DNA of 37,126 bases from JAAFKA01 sp044348925. Its GTDB lineage: Bacteria > Bacteroidota > Bacteroidia > Cytophagales > Thermoflexibacteraceae. A program made the translations under genes and the position numbers. Position 1 is the first letter of the stretch; the number at the start of each line of letters is the position of its first letter. The notes under the pieces were generated by a model. The model saw only the letters and a program-made list of their open reading frames with translations, was not told the DNA's origin and did not search any database. Positions 23,983 through 33,523 of the stretch are shown piece after piece. The stretch spans positions 1 through 37,126 of the forward strand of contig JBIKRY010000005.1 in NCBI GenBank assembly GCA_044348925.1, given 5' to 3'.

Positions 23983-25677
23983 ATGAAAAAAGCATTACTT
24001 ACGATTACTCGCAAACAAATATTTTTAGCCATTTTATCGGGTTTGTTGCTTGGGCTTTCTTGGCACAAGCCTTGTACTTTTTTGATTTTTATTGCCTTTG
24101 TGCCATTATTTTCCCTTTTAGAAAAACAAGAAAATAGCAAATATGTAAGCTATTTGACTTTTGTAATTTGGAATCTTACCGCATATTGGTGGTTGTCTTA
24201 TGTGGGAATGGTGGCATTTTTATTTGCCGTTTTTGCAAATGCTTTGCTGATGTTATTGCCTGTAGCCTTATACAAGTATATCTCTAAAAAAACAGAAAAC
24301 AAATTTGGGCTTTTTGCTTTTGTAGTAGCTTGGATTTCTTTTGAATATTTGCATACACAAAATTGGGGTTTTTCGTGGACTTGGCTCAATATAGGTAATG
24401 CTTTTGGGAACACACCAACATTGGTACAATGGTATGAATATACAGGAGTTTTTGGTGGTTCGGCTTGGGTTTTGTTGATTAACTATTTGATTTTCAAAGT
24501 TTTAACTCCTTATACCTCAACAGAAAATGCAGTAAAAAATATCGAAAATATTGGAAAGGTTGGAAATATTGAAAATGTTGTAAGTAGTAATACATTATCA
24601 AATATTCAAAAAAAATACGTATTATATGCAGGTTTATCTTTATTTATCCCTATAATAATTTCATTAGCTATTTTTTATAGCTATCAAGAAAAGGGGAAAG
24701 AAATAGAAATTGTGGTTTTGCAACCTAATTTTGATACTTATACCCAAAAATTTGCGTATAATGCACGTACAGGCGAAACCAATACAACAAGTTATATTCC
24801 TTTTGAGCAACAATTTGAAATATTTTTAGGCTTGATACGAACTACAGTTAGCCCCAAAACAGCTTTAGTAGTATTGCCCGAAACAGCTTGGAATGAAGAT
24901 ATAGATGAAAATTCGGCAGCTGATAACAGTTATATTTTCCGAATGAATCAAGTAAAAGATTCATTTCCTAATTTATCGGTGCTTTCTGGAGCAGATAGTT
25001 ATGCTTTTTATGTTTCCCAAACTGCACCAACACAAACTGCACGTTATCATAGTCCTAATACGTATTATGACGTATTCAATACGGCAATGTTTATAGATTG
25101 GCAAAAGAAAACGCAATTTTATCATAAATCTATGTTAGTTGTTGGCGTAGAATCTAATCCTTTGCGGGCATTGGTGGCATTTTTGCAAAAAACAGTTATG
25201 CAAAATATGTATGTAGGAGATTTGGGAACACAAGCCGAAAGAACTGTGTTTACTGCAAAAGAAGGGTTAAAACTTGCACCAATTATTTGTTATGAGTCTA
25301 TTTATGGCGAATATGTTACAGAATATACCCAAAAAGGTGCAAATATTTTTTGTATTATTACCAATGATGGTTGGTGGGACGACTCGCCAGCACCACGCCA
25401 ACATTTAAGTTTTGCCTCTTTGCGTGCCATCGAAAACCGCAGGGCAGTAGCAAGGTCTGCCAATACAGGAATTTCGGCTTTTATCAACCAAAAAGGCGAA
25501 ATTATCGAGCAAAGTGCCTATAACACAAGAATTGGCTTGCGAAATACCCTAAAAATGAATGAAGAAATAACTTTTTACAGTCGTTTTGGGGATATTATAG
25601 CACGTTTTGCAATTTTTGTTGTAGCATATTTATTACTTACTATTCTACAAAAAATAGTTTTTCGCAAAAAAATATAA
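23983..25677 (+). CDS. lnt: Apolipoprotein N-acyltransferase
   Basis: 564 residues, close to the usual length plus about 50. An inner-membrane enzyme that adds the third acyl chain to lipoproteins. The N-terminal part has about six membrane segments (12-170), with WGFSWTWLNIGNAF typical of Lnt; a seventh segment follows a linker (about 212-233). The periplasmic nitrilase domain (about 240-525) carries the triad Glu300 (LPETAW), Lys382 (FYHKSMLVVGVE) and Cys436 (ICYESIYG), and the conserved ITNDGWWDDSPAPRQHL. A last membrane helix (about 535-560) closes the protein. An asparagine-rich insertion (179-210, with repeated NIEN/VGNIEN) in the linker before the nitrilase domain is unusual and accounts for part of the extra length. 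Confidence 0.97.
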   Translation: MKKALLTITRKQIFLAILSGLLLGLSWHKPCTFLIFIAFVPLFSLLEKQENSKYVSYLTFVIWNLTAYWWLSYVGMVAFLFAVFANALLMLLPVALYKYISKKTENKFGLFAFVVAWISFEYLHTQNWGFSWTWLNIGNAFGNTPTLVQWYEYTGVFGGSAWVLLINYLIFKVLTPYTSTENAVKNIENIGKVGNIENVVSSNTLSNIQKKYVLYAGLSLFIPIIISLAIFYSYQEKGKEIEIVVLQPNFDTYTQKFAYNARTGETNTTSYIPFEQQFEIFLGLIRTTVSPKTALVVLPETAWNEDIDENSAADNSYIFRMNQVKDSFPNLSVLSGADSYAFYVSQTAPTQTARYHSPNTYYDVFNTAMFIDWQKKTQFYHKSMLVVGVESNPLRALVAFLQKTVMQNMYVGDLGTQAERTVFTAKEGLKLAPIICYESIYGEYVTEYTQKGANIFCIITNDGWWDDSPAPRQHLSFASLRAIENRRAVARSANTGISAFINQKGEIIEQSAYNTRIGLRNTLKMNEEITFYSRFGDIIARFAIFVVAYLLLTILQKIVFRKKI

Positions 25678-25804
25678 TACAAATATTTGTCTATATTACA
25701 AAATACCTTCAAAACTGCAAAAAAGAAATGAAAATTATAGATTAGTTTTTATAAATTTGTTTGTAAAATTTACTACTTTTTGCTACAATAACTAATTGAA
25801 AATT

Positions 25805-26386
25805 ATGCAAGCAGAAATTATTTTAGAAAATATACATAAAAATATTGCTATTTCTACACAAGAAGCAGACTTTTTTTTATCTTTATTGGTAGAAAAAAAA
25901 GTAAAAAAACGCAATTACTTATTGAAAGATGGGGAAATTTGTAGGAACTCTATGTTTGTTGTAGAAGGTTGTCTGCGTGCCTATACTGTAGATGAAAATG
26001 GTTTTGAACATATTTTGCAATTTGCTCCTGTAGATTGGTGGGTGGCAGATATGTATAGTTGGATTACACAAAAAGAGGGAAATCTTAGCATTGATGCTTT
26101 GGTAGATAGTGTTTGTTTGTGTTTGAGTAGAGAAAATCAAGAAAAATTATTTGTAGAAATTCCTAAATTTGAAAGATATTTCCGCATAATTACCGAAAAA
26201 TCTTTGGTTGCCAATCGACAACGAGTTTTAGATAGTCTAAGCCTAACTGCACAACAACGCTATGAAGGTTTTTGTAGGCGGTATCCAACCCTTATTCATA
26301 CCTTGCCACAAAAACAAATAGCTGCCTATATTGGTGTAAGTCCCGAATTTTTGAGTAAAATGCGAGGAGAATATGCAAAAAAATAG
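25805..26386 (+). CDS. Crp/Fnr-family transcription regulator
   Basis: 193 residues from the ATG at 25805; a TTG three codons upstream (25796) is possible but less likely. The N-terminal cyclic-nucleotide-binding-like domain (about 10-120) has VKKRNYLLKDGEICRNSMFVVEGCLR split over two strands and FAPVDWWVADMYSW, the wording common to the Bacteroidota Crp-like group. The C-terminal half has the helix LTAQQRYEGFCRRYP and a short winged helix, LPQKQIAAYIGVSPEFLSKM, the DNA-recognition unit. The ligand pocket lacks the RE-TA pattern of cAMP-binding proteins, so cAMP is unlikely. It ends in a hairpin that contains its stop codon and faces the sigma-factor operon. Confidence 0.92.
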   Translation: MQAEIILENIHKNIAISTQEADFFLSLLVEKKVKKRNYLLKDGEICRNSMFVVEGCLRAYTVDENGFEHILQFAPVDWWVADMYSWITQKEGNLSIDALVDSVCLCLSRENQEKLFVEIPKFERYFRIITEKSLVANRQRVLDSLSLTAQQRYEGFCRRYPTLIHTLPQKQIAAYIGVSPEFLSKMRGEYAKK

Positions 26387-26426
26387 ATTCATAAAATTAG
26401 TTTTTCTAATTTTATGAATCTATTTT
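26380..26426. terminator. Bidirectional terminator between convergent genes
   Basis: aaaatagattcataaaatta plus g pairs perfectly over 21 bases with the complementary run at 26406-26426 around a ttttt loop. It overlaps the stop codon of the Crp-like gene and ends 5 bases before the stop of the small membrane protein. A-runs and T-runs at both ends let it work on either strand. Confidence 0.8.
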
Positions 26427-26431
26427 AAAAG

Positions 26432-26689
26432 TTAGCGTATGTTTATAATTTCGTCTGCCCTATTATTTGTAGGATTTAATTTTTCTACTTTTTGCAAACT
26501 GTTGAGTTTATAAACAGCAAAAAACACAAACAATAACACAAGTAAAACCTCGATAACTAATAAAATAATATTAAGTTGCAGACGTTTTTTTGCTTTTTTG
26601 CGATGTTGTTCGAGAATAGCATCAAAGTTTTGTAGGCTTTTATGTTTCTCAAAATTAGGTTTCTCTTTGCGAAAAATTATTTTTGTCAT
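26432..26689 (-). CDS. Small single-pass membrane protein downstream of ECF sigma factor
   Basis: 85 residues. A basic N-terminal part (1-36, with HRKKAKKRLQ) is followed by one strong membrane helix (about 38-61: LNIILLVIEVLLVLLFVFFAVY) and a polar tail of about 24 residues. The positive-inside rule places the N terminus in the cytoplasm. The gene follows the sigma factor by 47 bases on the same strand, so the two are probably one operon. Position and topology would suit a small anti-sigma factor, but it has no recognised anti-sigma domain or zinc motif. Function unassigned. Confidence 0.75.
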   Translation of the reverse strand: MTKIIFRKEKPNFEKHKSLQNFDAILEQHRKKAKKRLQLNIILLVIEVLLVLLFVFFAVYKLNSLQKVEKLNPTNNRADEIINIR

Positions 26690-26736
26690 ATCTAAAATAA
26701 AACTACAGGCTTGAAAAATGCAACCAATATATGCTC

Positions 26737-27351
26737 TTAACCAAAACTTTTTTTCATTTTTTCTAATAATCTATACAATCTCATCTTGGTACTTGCCTCC
26801 GAAGCATCAATAATAAAAGCTATTTCTTTGAAAGATTTTTCTTCATAAAATCGTAATTGTAACAATATTACATCTTCTTCCGCTAATTTTTCCATACATG
26901 CCGCCAATTTTTGTAATTTATATTCGGTCATTTGTTCGGGTTCTTCTTCTGCTATTCTATGGGCAAAGATAGTTTCCAAACTAAATGTAGGTGTTTTTTT
27001 GGATTTACGAAAATACATATTCATCTCATTGGAAGCTATTCGGTAAAGCCACGCAATAATGGGAATGCCACGATTTTCAAATTTTTTCAGGTTTTCGATA
27101 GCCTTTAGAAAAGTTTGCGAACACAAATCTGCTGCAATATCTTCGTCATTGGTACGCCGATAAATAAAATGAAAAATAGTTTCAGCATATTTATCATAAA
27201 CGGATTGGAAATATATAGGGTTATCTTTCGCCCTTTCTATGAGTGCAAATTCTTCGGTTTCTGCAAGTGTAAGAACAAATTTTTCCAATGGTGCAAAGTA
27301 TTGAATGGTAGAAAATATATTAGTAGTTTCAAGTTGATTAAGATAATGCAA
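26737..27351 (-). CDS. ECF-type RNA polymerase sigma factor
   Basis: 204 residues. Sigma region 2 (about 45-115) includes FQSVYDKYAETIFHFIYRRT, DIAADLCSQTFLKAIENL and the promoter-melting helix IIAWLYRIASNEMNMYFRK. Region 4 (about 150-200) includes LQLRFYEEKSFKEIAFII and SEASTKMRLYRLLEKMK, the recognition helix. An N-terminal extension of about 40 residues precedes region 2, longer than in most ECF factors; an internal start is possible but no Met lies at the usual place. The next gene (26432-26689) encodes a small membrane protein. The target promoters are unknown. Confidence 0.93.
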   Translation of the reverse strand: MHYLNQLETTNIFSTIQYFAPLEKFVLTLAETEEFALIERAKDNPIYFQSVYDKYAETIFHFIYRRTNDEDIAADLCSQTFLKAIENLKKFENRGIPIIAWLYRIASNEMNMYFRKSKKTPTFSLETIFAHRIAEEEPEQMTEYKLQKLAACMEKLAEEDVILLQLRFYEEKSFKEIAFIIDASEASTKMRLYRLLEKMKKSFG

Positions 27352-27434
27352 AAAAAATAAAAAGTAACAGGTTTTGCATAAAAATAGATATTTTTCTACA
27401 ACCCAAAAATAGTAATGAAATAAGACATATAAAA

Positions 27435-27477
27435 TATGAACTATAACTACTTGGTTATCAAGTAGTTATAGTTCATA
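27435..27477 (-). terminator. Perfect 19-bp hairpin
   Basis: tatgaactataactacttg pairs perfectly with its complement at 27459-27477 around a gttat loop. It lies between the sigma-factor gene and the stop of the giant protease (27631). On the minus strand it is followed by a tttta run, so it can end protease transcription. Confidence 0.65.
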
Positions 27478-27514
27478 AAATAGTCATTTCAGTAATTCGA
27501 AAAAATAAATGTAT

Positions 27515-27571
27515 CACAGAATTTAGTCTGTAATCACTTGATAATAAAAGTATTACAGATGAAAGTCTGTG
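27515..27571. repeat. Inverted repeat, 20-bp arms
   Basis: cacagaatttagtctgtaat (27515-27534) and attacagatgaaagtctgtg (27552-27571) are inverted with 17 of 20 matches. The sequence acagAnTTtAgtctgt is itself locally palindromic. It looks like a dispersed palindromic repeat, not a gene-specific site. Confidence 0.6.
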
Positions 27572-27630
27572 CTACAATTTGTCAATCAATTATTTACTTG
27601 TACTTATTTACAAAAATTTACCTAAAAAAC

Positions 27631-30600
27631 TTATTGTTTCACTATTTTTTTGACTATTTTTTTATCTCCTGCTACCTCCAAAAGATAAGTTCCTGAAACC
27701 AAATGACTAATATTTACAGAATTTTCGTAAATTTTGCTTGTTTTTTCAGCTTGGTAATTCCAAACTTCTCTGCCCGAAACATCTATTAATTTCAAAGTCA
27801 ATTCCCCTTTGTAGGTATCTGCCATAGAAATATGCAAAATCTCGGTGCTTGGATTTGGATACACATTTACAATATCGCCTGCCAATTCGGCTTGTGTAAG
27901 TTGTGGTTGCAATACAATTTCGAATCTGTCTGCTAAGACTCCCGCAGTCATCGAAAACTCAAAAGCACCTTTGCCAAAATCGTGTAAGGTATTGCTTGAT
28001 TTATCTCGCAAAAATACCTGTACTTCTCTTGCAAAGTTTAGTTTTTCGCTAAGCATAATTTTTTGTGTGCCACTTGTCCAACTTTGCACAGTTATAGGAA
28101 TTACCAAATCATCTGTCAAATTTTGCAAGGCATTGATAGCATACAATTCTTTATTATTGGTGCTGTAAATGTTTGGAAAATTACCACCATTCAACTGAAT
28201 TTTTTTGGCATCTAATTGACTATCAAAGTTTTGTGTGGCTTTGTCTGCAAAATAAATAACGGTTTCATCGGTTTTGCCTGCCGTATTGCGAATGGCAAAA
28301 CGTAACAAACCATTATTTTTACTTGTATTTTTGTTGTAATTATTATCGTCTTCAGTACGGAAAGAATTTGGGTTTTTGTAACTTGTTGCACGTACAGAAT
28401 TATTGAACACGACATTTCCTGCTGCATTGGCAACTACAAAAAATCCTTGCATTACCGCAATCGTATCCGTTGCGTTATTCGTACCAACGCCATTTACAAA
28501 ACTTCCCCAACTGCCTGTATATTGTCCTGTGGCTATATTTTGGTACATTGCATCATTGACTCCCGAAGACAAAGCCCGAACAGACGACCAAAAAATAGGC
28601 GAAGGATATGGATTCCCTACTAAATTATAGCCTAAAGAATTTGCATTTCCTTGTATAATTGGCACTGTAATATTGCCATTATTGACTGTTCCTGTAATTT
28701 CTACTACTTGATTTGCCGAAGTATTTACGGTAAATCCTTTGCCTACGGACATTGTCTCTGTCAAAGTTGCTGGCGAAACCCAACCTTTGTCAAATTCTGG
28801 GCTTGGCGAAGTTGTAAAAGTTTTGCTTGCATCTCCTGCCTTGCTTGCGTCATAGCTATAGACTGTAGGAAATGGTGTTACTCTACCTGGGGTTGCTGAA
28901 GTATTGAAACTTGCATTTACTACAGGCGAAAGTTCCGAAATTTGTTGCAAAGTTGCATCACTTGTTGGAGAACTTAGGAAACGGTAGCCCAAACTTGCTG
29001 TGCCTGTGTTTGCCCGCAAATAGCGTTGTACGTTTACATTGCCTGTTACATTGGTGCTTGCTGCTTGAATTAACATAGCTTGTTTGGTTGCCGTTGCTGT
29101 TAAGGTTAGGTTTCCAGCCGTTGCAATATCTCCAGCTTGCAAATTTACCATTTCCGAAATATTCAAATTGCCTGTTAAAGTGAGTGTTTTTCCTGTCCCA
29201 TTGACTACCAATGTTTGCAAAATTGGATTTCCTATACTTTGTAAAGTAATAGATTTATTGCTTAGGGTGGCAGTTTCGTTGTAAGTACCTGTATTAAGAA
29301 CTACTATATCACAATCTGCTGCAATATTGAGAGCTGCTTGTAAAGTTAATTTTGCGTTGCTTGGGTTATTTGCCAAGCCATTATTACTATCATTGCCATC
29401 TTTTCTAACATAAATTTTACTACCTGTTACGGTTACATTCTGCGAATAGGTGCAACCATTTTGCGTATAACTTGCGGTATATATTCCACCTTGTGTTACG
29501 CTAATATTTTTAGTAGTTTCGCCATTTGGTTGCCAAATAAAACCTTCTGTAATTGGTTGAAAACGCAGACCTTCGTTAATTACGCCCCATTGTGCGTTGT
29601 TACGTCCTGCCACTGCCATACCAAATGTCCCAAATTCTCCTTCCATACCCATTGTTTTATTTGTACCTGTATTTGGATTTACACCTGTATGAATCTCGAT
29701 AGAATTATCTTCAAAAATAACTAATTGTGCGGTTACAAAATTTAAACTTCCCGCAAAACGTACATTTTGAAAATCGACAATAAATTTGCGATTTGGTGCT
29801 ATGCCTGCTTGTAAATAACGAATCGTACCAGCTATATTTGGTGCTAAATCTGCCCAAGCAAAAGCTATAAAATTATTAGGCATATTTGTGTTTGGAATTG
29901 TATGTACCTTATACGCATAATTACTTGTAAAATCATCTGTAAAACCAACTAAACCGTTAGAGGTTATGTAAATATTGTTATAAGTATTATCAAAAAATTT
30001 GAAAGAAAAGCCAATAGGCAAAGCCGAAGTGCCGTCATTATCTCCTAAATTTAGGATAGTTCCTGCACTAACATTGTTTGGAGAAAACGCAATAGTAGTA
30101 GTACTATAGGAATTAATGGGAACATTGGCAGTCAAATTTGTACTTCCAGCACATAAGTTTGGTGTACCTGTAATGCTAAAAGTTGGAATAGCTATGTTTT
30201 TAATGTTTGTAGTCAAGCTATTATTATCCAAAAATAGGTCTGTTGCCAAATTTACTTTTGTAACAATACTATAACTTGCAATAGCGGATAAATTTGCTTT
30301 TTGTGTAAAAGTGTAAGAAATACTTGCACCTGCTAATAAATCTGTTGATAAGTTAAAGGCTTCACTTACAATAGCTTGTGCATTTATTTGGTAAGAAACA
30401 GGAATGGTTGTGCCTGCCAAAACATTATTTGTTCCATTATTTTTGATGGTAATACTAACATCTTCAGTAGCACTTTTTGCGGTACAGGTAGCGGAAACAG
30501 GTGCAGGCATAGCTTGCAAAACTAAATCTACAGCAGCACCTGCACCCGTAGGCACAACAGGATACGCATAAGCTCTTTCACTAACAACCAAAGCATTTTT

Positions 30601-32886
30601 GCTACGAACAGAAAACCAATAAGTTTTTCCATTTACTAAATTAATAAGTGTTGTAGAATTTGTATTTATATTACTTTGTGCTACAAACCAAGTTCCTGTA
30701 TTCTCGTCTAATTGCATAACATCATAACCCGTTGCACCTGCCACCGCATTCCAAGTCATCGTAGCACTATTATTTGCAGGGCTAAGAATTGTAATAGAAG
30801 GAATTTCAAGTATAGTAAAATTAGTAGAACTTGCCGAGAAACTTGCATTTTTTATGCGTATGACTACTTGATTACTTGCAATAGCTGGCGTTGTCCAAGC
30901 AACTTGTTGCACAGTATTTGCTAATCCTGTTGCAATAGGATTCCATGTTCCACCATTATCCGCAGAGTATTCCACGTCAAATGTGCCTGTACGAAGATTA
31001 CTATCCCAAACAATCGTATAATTTGTATTTGGACTGAGTTTTTCATTGCCCGCAGGATATGCCAAACGTATAAAAGGGGTATTCATTTCCCAAGTCAATG
31101 CAAATTCTTGACTTCCCATTGGAATTGCAGCACCCGAAACACTAATTTGATACGTACCTGCTACAGGGGTGTCTATGGTAATTTGTTCTACATTGTTCAA
31201 ATTATCTATGCCCCGTGTTGCAATCGCAGTTCTATTAGCAGGGTCTAATACCCAAGGATTATAGGTGCTAATACCATCAGAAACTTGTAAATTTAGGTTA
31301 TTCACCAATACAGGCGTTGCCGAATAGGTAATTGGGGCAGCAATATCAGACCAAACCAACATAATTTTAACTTGTGGCACATTGGCTGGGACATTAATGG
31401 TATAGTTTTTTGTAATTCCTTGCGAAATATTATCCACCACAAAACGGTTTTCTTCTATTGCCAAAACTGCATGCATAGCATTGATTCTTCCAAAACCAAA
31501 TTGATAATCGGGATTAGGATTTCCCAAATCTTTTGCACCATTGCAAAGCACTGCCTTGATTAATGCAGCTGAAGGATTAACCGAAAAAAGTTGTTGATAG
31601 CGTTGATACAGTTGTGCTGCTACTCCCGAAACCACAGGACAAGCCATCGAAGTGCCATTCCAACCTCCCGAACCATATAAATTATTTGGTTGTGTAGAAT
31701 ATACATTATATGCACCTACTGCTGTAATATCGGGTTTGATTCGTCCATCTCTTGCGGGTCCCCAAGAACTAAAATTTGTCATCAAATCATCACTACTTAC
31801 TGCCCCAACGGTTATGGTATTTTTCCCTGCATTGCCTAACATAGAACCATATCCATTTCCATGCACATTAGCACAAGCTGTCTGAGAATTTCCAATCGCA
31901 AAAACGTGTAATAAATTGGGAAACATGGTTGTTAGTTGGTCACGAGTTCGGTCATAATCGTCATAAAATGCCCCAAAAGGACATTGTTCCATATTTACTG
32001 CCGAATAAGAATTTTGTGTAATGGTAATATTGTAATTTTTTACGGCTTGATACATTTCATATTGTACATATTCGCCTGTTGTGAGGGTATGCCCAAAAAT
32101 ATTAGCTTCTGTTGCCATTCCTCTTGCGTTTGGGTGGCGATGCCCTGCACCTGCCATAGTTCCTGAAGTGTGTAAACCGTGGTTATAGGCATAATTATCA
32201 GGAGTTTCGGCATAAGTATAACGTCCTGCAAAGTCAATATGTGTCAAAGGAGTGCCACTATTCCAAAATCCGTCCCAAAAACCAATATTTACGCCTTTGC
32301 CTGTCAAGTTTTTTGCCCCATAATCCAAAACACTTGACCTACTATTTGCTTTTCCGTCTATATTTAGCACTTTTGGTGTAGCACTTGGCAGTACACTTTG
32401 TAGCCATGCTTGTTCTTTTGCTAAAAGTAAAATATCCGAAACTTTGCCTTTTGCTTGCAATATTTGTAGTTCAGGGTAATATTTGACTAAATTTAGGTGA
32501 TAATTTTGCAAAGATGTACTAATTGTATTTTTATCTACGGTTTTATAAAAAACAATTTGTACATCTATGATTTGTGTGGGTGCTAATGTTTTTAAGGTTG
32601 GTGCAATTTTTTTGTCTATCAAATCTTGTGTAATGCCAAGTATTTGTGTAGCACCAGATTTTTGAATAGTTGATGTACTTGCATAAGCAAGATAGGTATT
32701 TTCTTGCAAATATTCCAATAATTCTATACCCTCTTTTTGTAATTCTTGTTGTTTTGCAAGGTTTGGTAATTGTTTGAATTGGATTTGCCAATATTTTTTG
32801 TCTATTGTATTTTTATTTTCTGTTTGTGCATATCCTTGTCTAAAAATACATAACAAGATAGATAGATAGATAAGTATTTTGTTCAT
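27631..32886 (-). CDS. Giant secreted subtilisin-like protease, T9SS cargo
   Basis: 1751 residues. After the signal peptide (1-20) and a propeptide-like region (25-170) comes an S8 catalytic domain (about 185-480) with Asp205 (GFWDG), His236 (NHGLHTSG), oxyanion Asn333 (AIGNS) and Ser413 (NGTSMACP). Behind it lie a pro-protein-convertase-like beta sandwich (to about 610), an Ig-like domain, a fibronectin III domain (about 700-780), a CARDB-like domain (about 785-895), a region with an immunoglobulin-type 'NGC' end (FTYSQN-like), and a parallel beta-helix-like segment starting VRKDGNDSNNGL (about 1158-1260). The C-terminal T9SS type A sorting domain begins at VNVYPNPST (about 1670) and ends KKIVKQ. 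No partner gene is adjacent. It is probably a cell-surface or released protease that adheres through its accessory domains. Confidence 0.95.
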   Translation of the reverse strand: MNKILIYLSILLCIFRQGYAQTENKNTIDKKYWQIQFKQLPNLAKQQELQKEGIELLEYLQENTYLAYASTSTIQKSGATQILGITQDLIDKKIAPTLKTLAPTQIIDVQIVFYKTVDKNTISTSLQNYHLNLVKYYPELQILQAKGKVSDILLLAKEQAWLQSVLPSATPKVLNIDGKANSRSSVLDYGAKNLTGKGVNIGFWDGFWNSGTPLTHIDFAGRYTYAETPDNYAYNHGLHTSGTMAGAGHRHPNARGMATEANIFGHTLTTGEYVQYEMYQAVKNYNITITQNSYSAVNMEQCPFGAFYDDYDRTRDQLTTMFPNLLHVFAIGNSQTACANVHGNGYGSMLGNAGKNTITVGAVSSDDLMTNFSSWGPARDGRIKPDITAVGAYNVYSTQPNNLYGSGGWNGTSMACPVVSGVAAQLYQRYQQLFSVNPSAALIKAVLCNGAKDLGNPNPDYQFGFGRINAMHAVLAIEENRFVVDNISQGITKNYTINVPANVPQVKIMLVWSDIAAPITYSATPVLVNNLNLQVSDGISTYNPWVLDPANRTAIATRGIDNLNNVEQITIDTPVAGTYQISVSGAAIPMGSQEFALTWEMNTPFIRLAYPAGNEKLSPNTNYTIVWDSNLRTGTFDVEYSADNGGTWNPIATGLANTVQQVAWTTPAIASNQVVIRIKNASFSASSTNFTILEIPSITILSPANNSATMTWNAVAGATGYDVMQLDENTGTWFVAQSNINTNSTTLINLVNGKTYWFSVRSKNALVVSERAYAYPVVPTGAGAAVDLVLQAMPAPVSATCTAKSATEDVSITIKNNGTNNVLAGTTIPVSYQINAQAIVSEAFNLSTDLLAGASISYTFTQKANLSAIASYSIVTKVNLATDLFLDNNSLTTNIKNIAIPTFSITGTPNLCAGSTNLTANVPINSYSTTTIAFSPNNVSAGTILNLGDNDGTSALPIGFSFKFFDNTYNNIYITSNGLVGFTDDFTSNYAYKVHTIPNTNMPNNFIAFAWADLAPNIAGTIRYLQAGIAPNRKFIVDFQNVRFAGSLNFVTAQLVIFEDNSIEIHTGVNPNTGTNKTMGMEGEFGTFGMAVAGRNNAQWGVINEGLRFQPITEGFIWQPNGETTKNISVTQGGIYTASYTQNGCTYSQNVTVTGSKIYVRKDGNDSNNGLANNPSNAKLTLQAALNIAADCDIVVLNTGTYNETATLSNKSITLQSIGNPILQTLVVNGTGKTLTLTGNLNISEMVNLQAGDIATAGNLTLTATATKQAMLIQAASTNVTGNVNVQRYLRANTGTASLGYRFLSSPTSDATLQQISELSPVVNASFNTSATPGRVTPFPTVYSYDASKAGDASKTFTTSPSPEFDKGWVSPATLTETMSVGKGFTVNTSANQVVEITGTVNNGNITVPIIQGNANSLGYNLVGNPYPSPIFWSSVRALSSGVNDAMYQNIATGQYTGSWGSFVNGVGTNNATDTIAVMQGFFVVANAAGNVVFNNSVRATSYKNPNSFRTEDDNNYNKNTSKNNGLLRFAIRNTAGKTDETVIYFADKATQNFDSQLDAKKIQLNGGNFPNIYSTNNKELYAINALQNLTDDLVIPITVQSWTSGTQKIMLSEKLNFAREVQVFLRDKSSNTLHDFGKGAFEFSMTAGVLADRFEIVLQPQLTQAELAGDIVNVYPNPSTEILHISMADTYKGELTLKLIDVSGREVWNYQAEKTSKIYENSVNISHLVSGTYLLEVAGDKKIVKKIVKQ

Positions 32887-32960
32887 AAAGTTTGTAGATT
32901 TAAAATGCTATTGTGTGCAATTAAATATACATAAATTATGACAAAAAGGTTAGCAATTCA

Positions 32961-33455
32961 TCATATTTTTTTTTCATATACCTTTTTCAATTCCTCTAAA
33001 ATATGATATACTGCGGGGCAAATTTCTGTATTTTTCAAACTTAAATCCAATAATTGATAAAACCTTTTGCGGTTAGTATGTGGATATTCTCGGCAGGCAG
33101 TAGGACGGTTGGCGTAAACTGTGCAATAATTTTCATCATCTAAAAATGGACATGGTGCCGTATTGAGTACATAATCTCCGTCTGCATCTATGTGCAAATA
33201 GGTAGCAATAAAAACCGAAGTTTTCATTTTCAAATGTTTGGCAATTCGTGTAATATCTCCTTCTTGAAAAATAGGGCTGGTAGTTTTACAACAATTTGCA
33301 CATTGCAAACAATCTATATGTTCAAAAGTTTCTTCGTGCAATGCTTGTGCTACATCATCTAAATCTTTTGGCTTTAGACGTTGCAATTTTGCGATAAGTT
33401 TTTTGTTGCTTGGCTCGGCAAGTTTGGCAGCAAGTTTTAGTTCTTCGGGCAACAT
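32961..33455 (-). CDS. YkgJ-family cysteine cluster (Fe-S or zinc-binding) protein
   Basis: 164 residues, cytoplasmic. The diagnostic CxxCxxCC motif is Cys49, Cys52, Cys55 and Cys56 (CLQCANCC), followed by Cys102 (PCPFLDD), Cys111 (YCTVYANRP) and Cys121 (ACREYP). This is the arrangement of the YkgJ/UPF0153 family, thought to hold an Fe-S cluster or zinc. The N-terminal 45 residues are helical. It lies alone between the protease and the alpha-oxoamine synthase, both on the same strand but 70-160 bases away. The biochemical role of the family is unknown. Confidence 0.92.
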   Translation of the reverse strand: MLPEELKLAAKLAEPSNKKLIAKLQRLKPKDLDDVAQALHEETFEHIDCLQCANCCKTTSPIFQEGDITRIAKHLKMKTSVFIATYLHIDADGDYVLNTAPCPFLDDENYCTVYANRPTACREYPHTNRKRFYQLLDLSLKNTEICPAVYHILEELKKVYEKKI

Positions 33456-33523
33456 AAGGAAGTATAATAGCTATGAAATATAAAATTAAATTATATTTTT
33501 AATAGAATTAATTTAATTATTTT

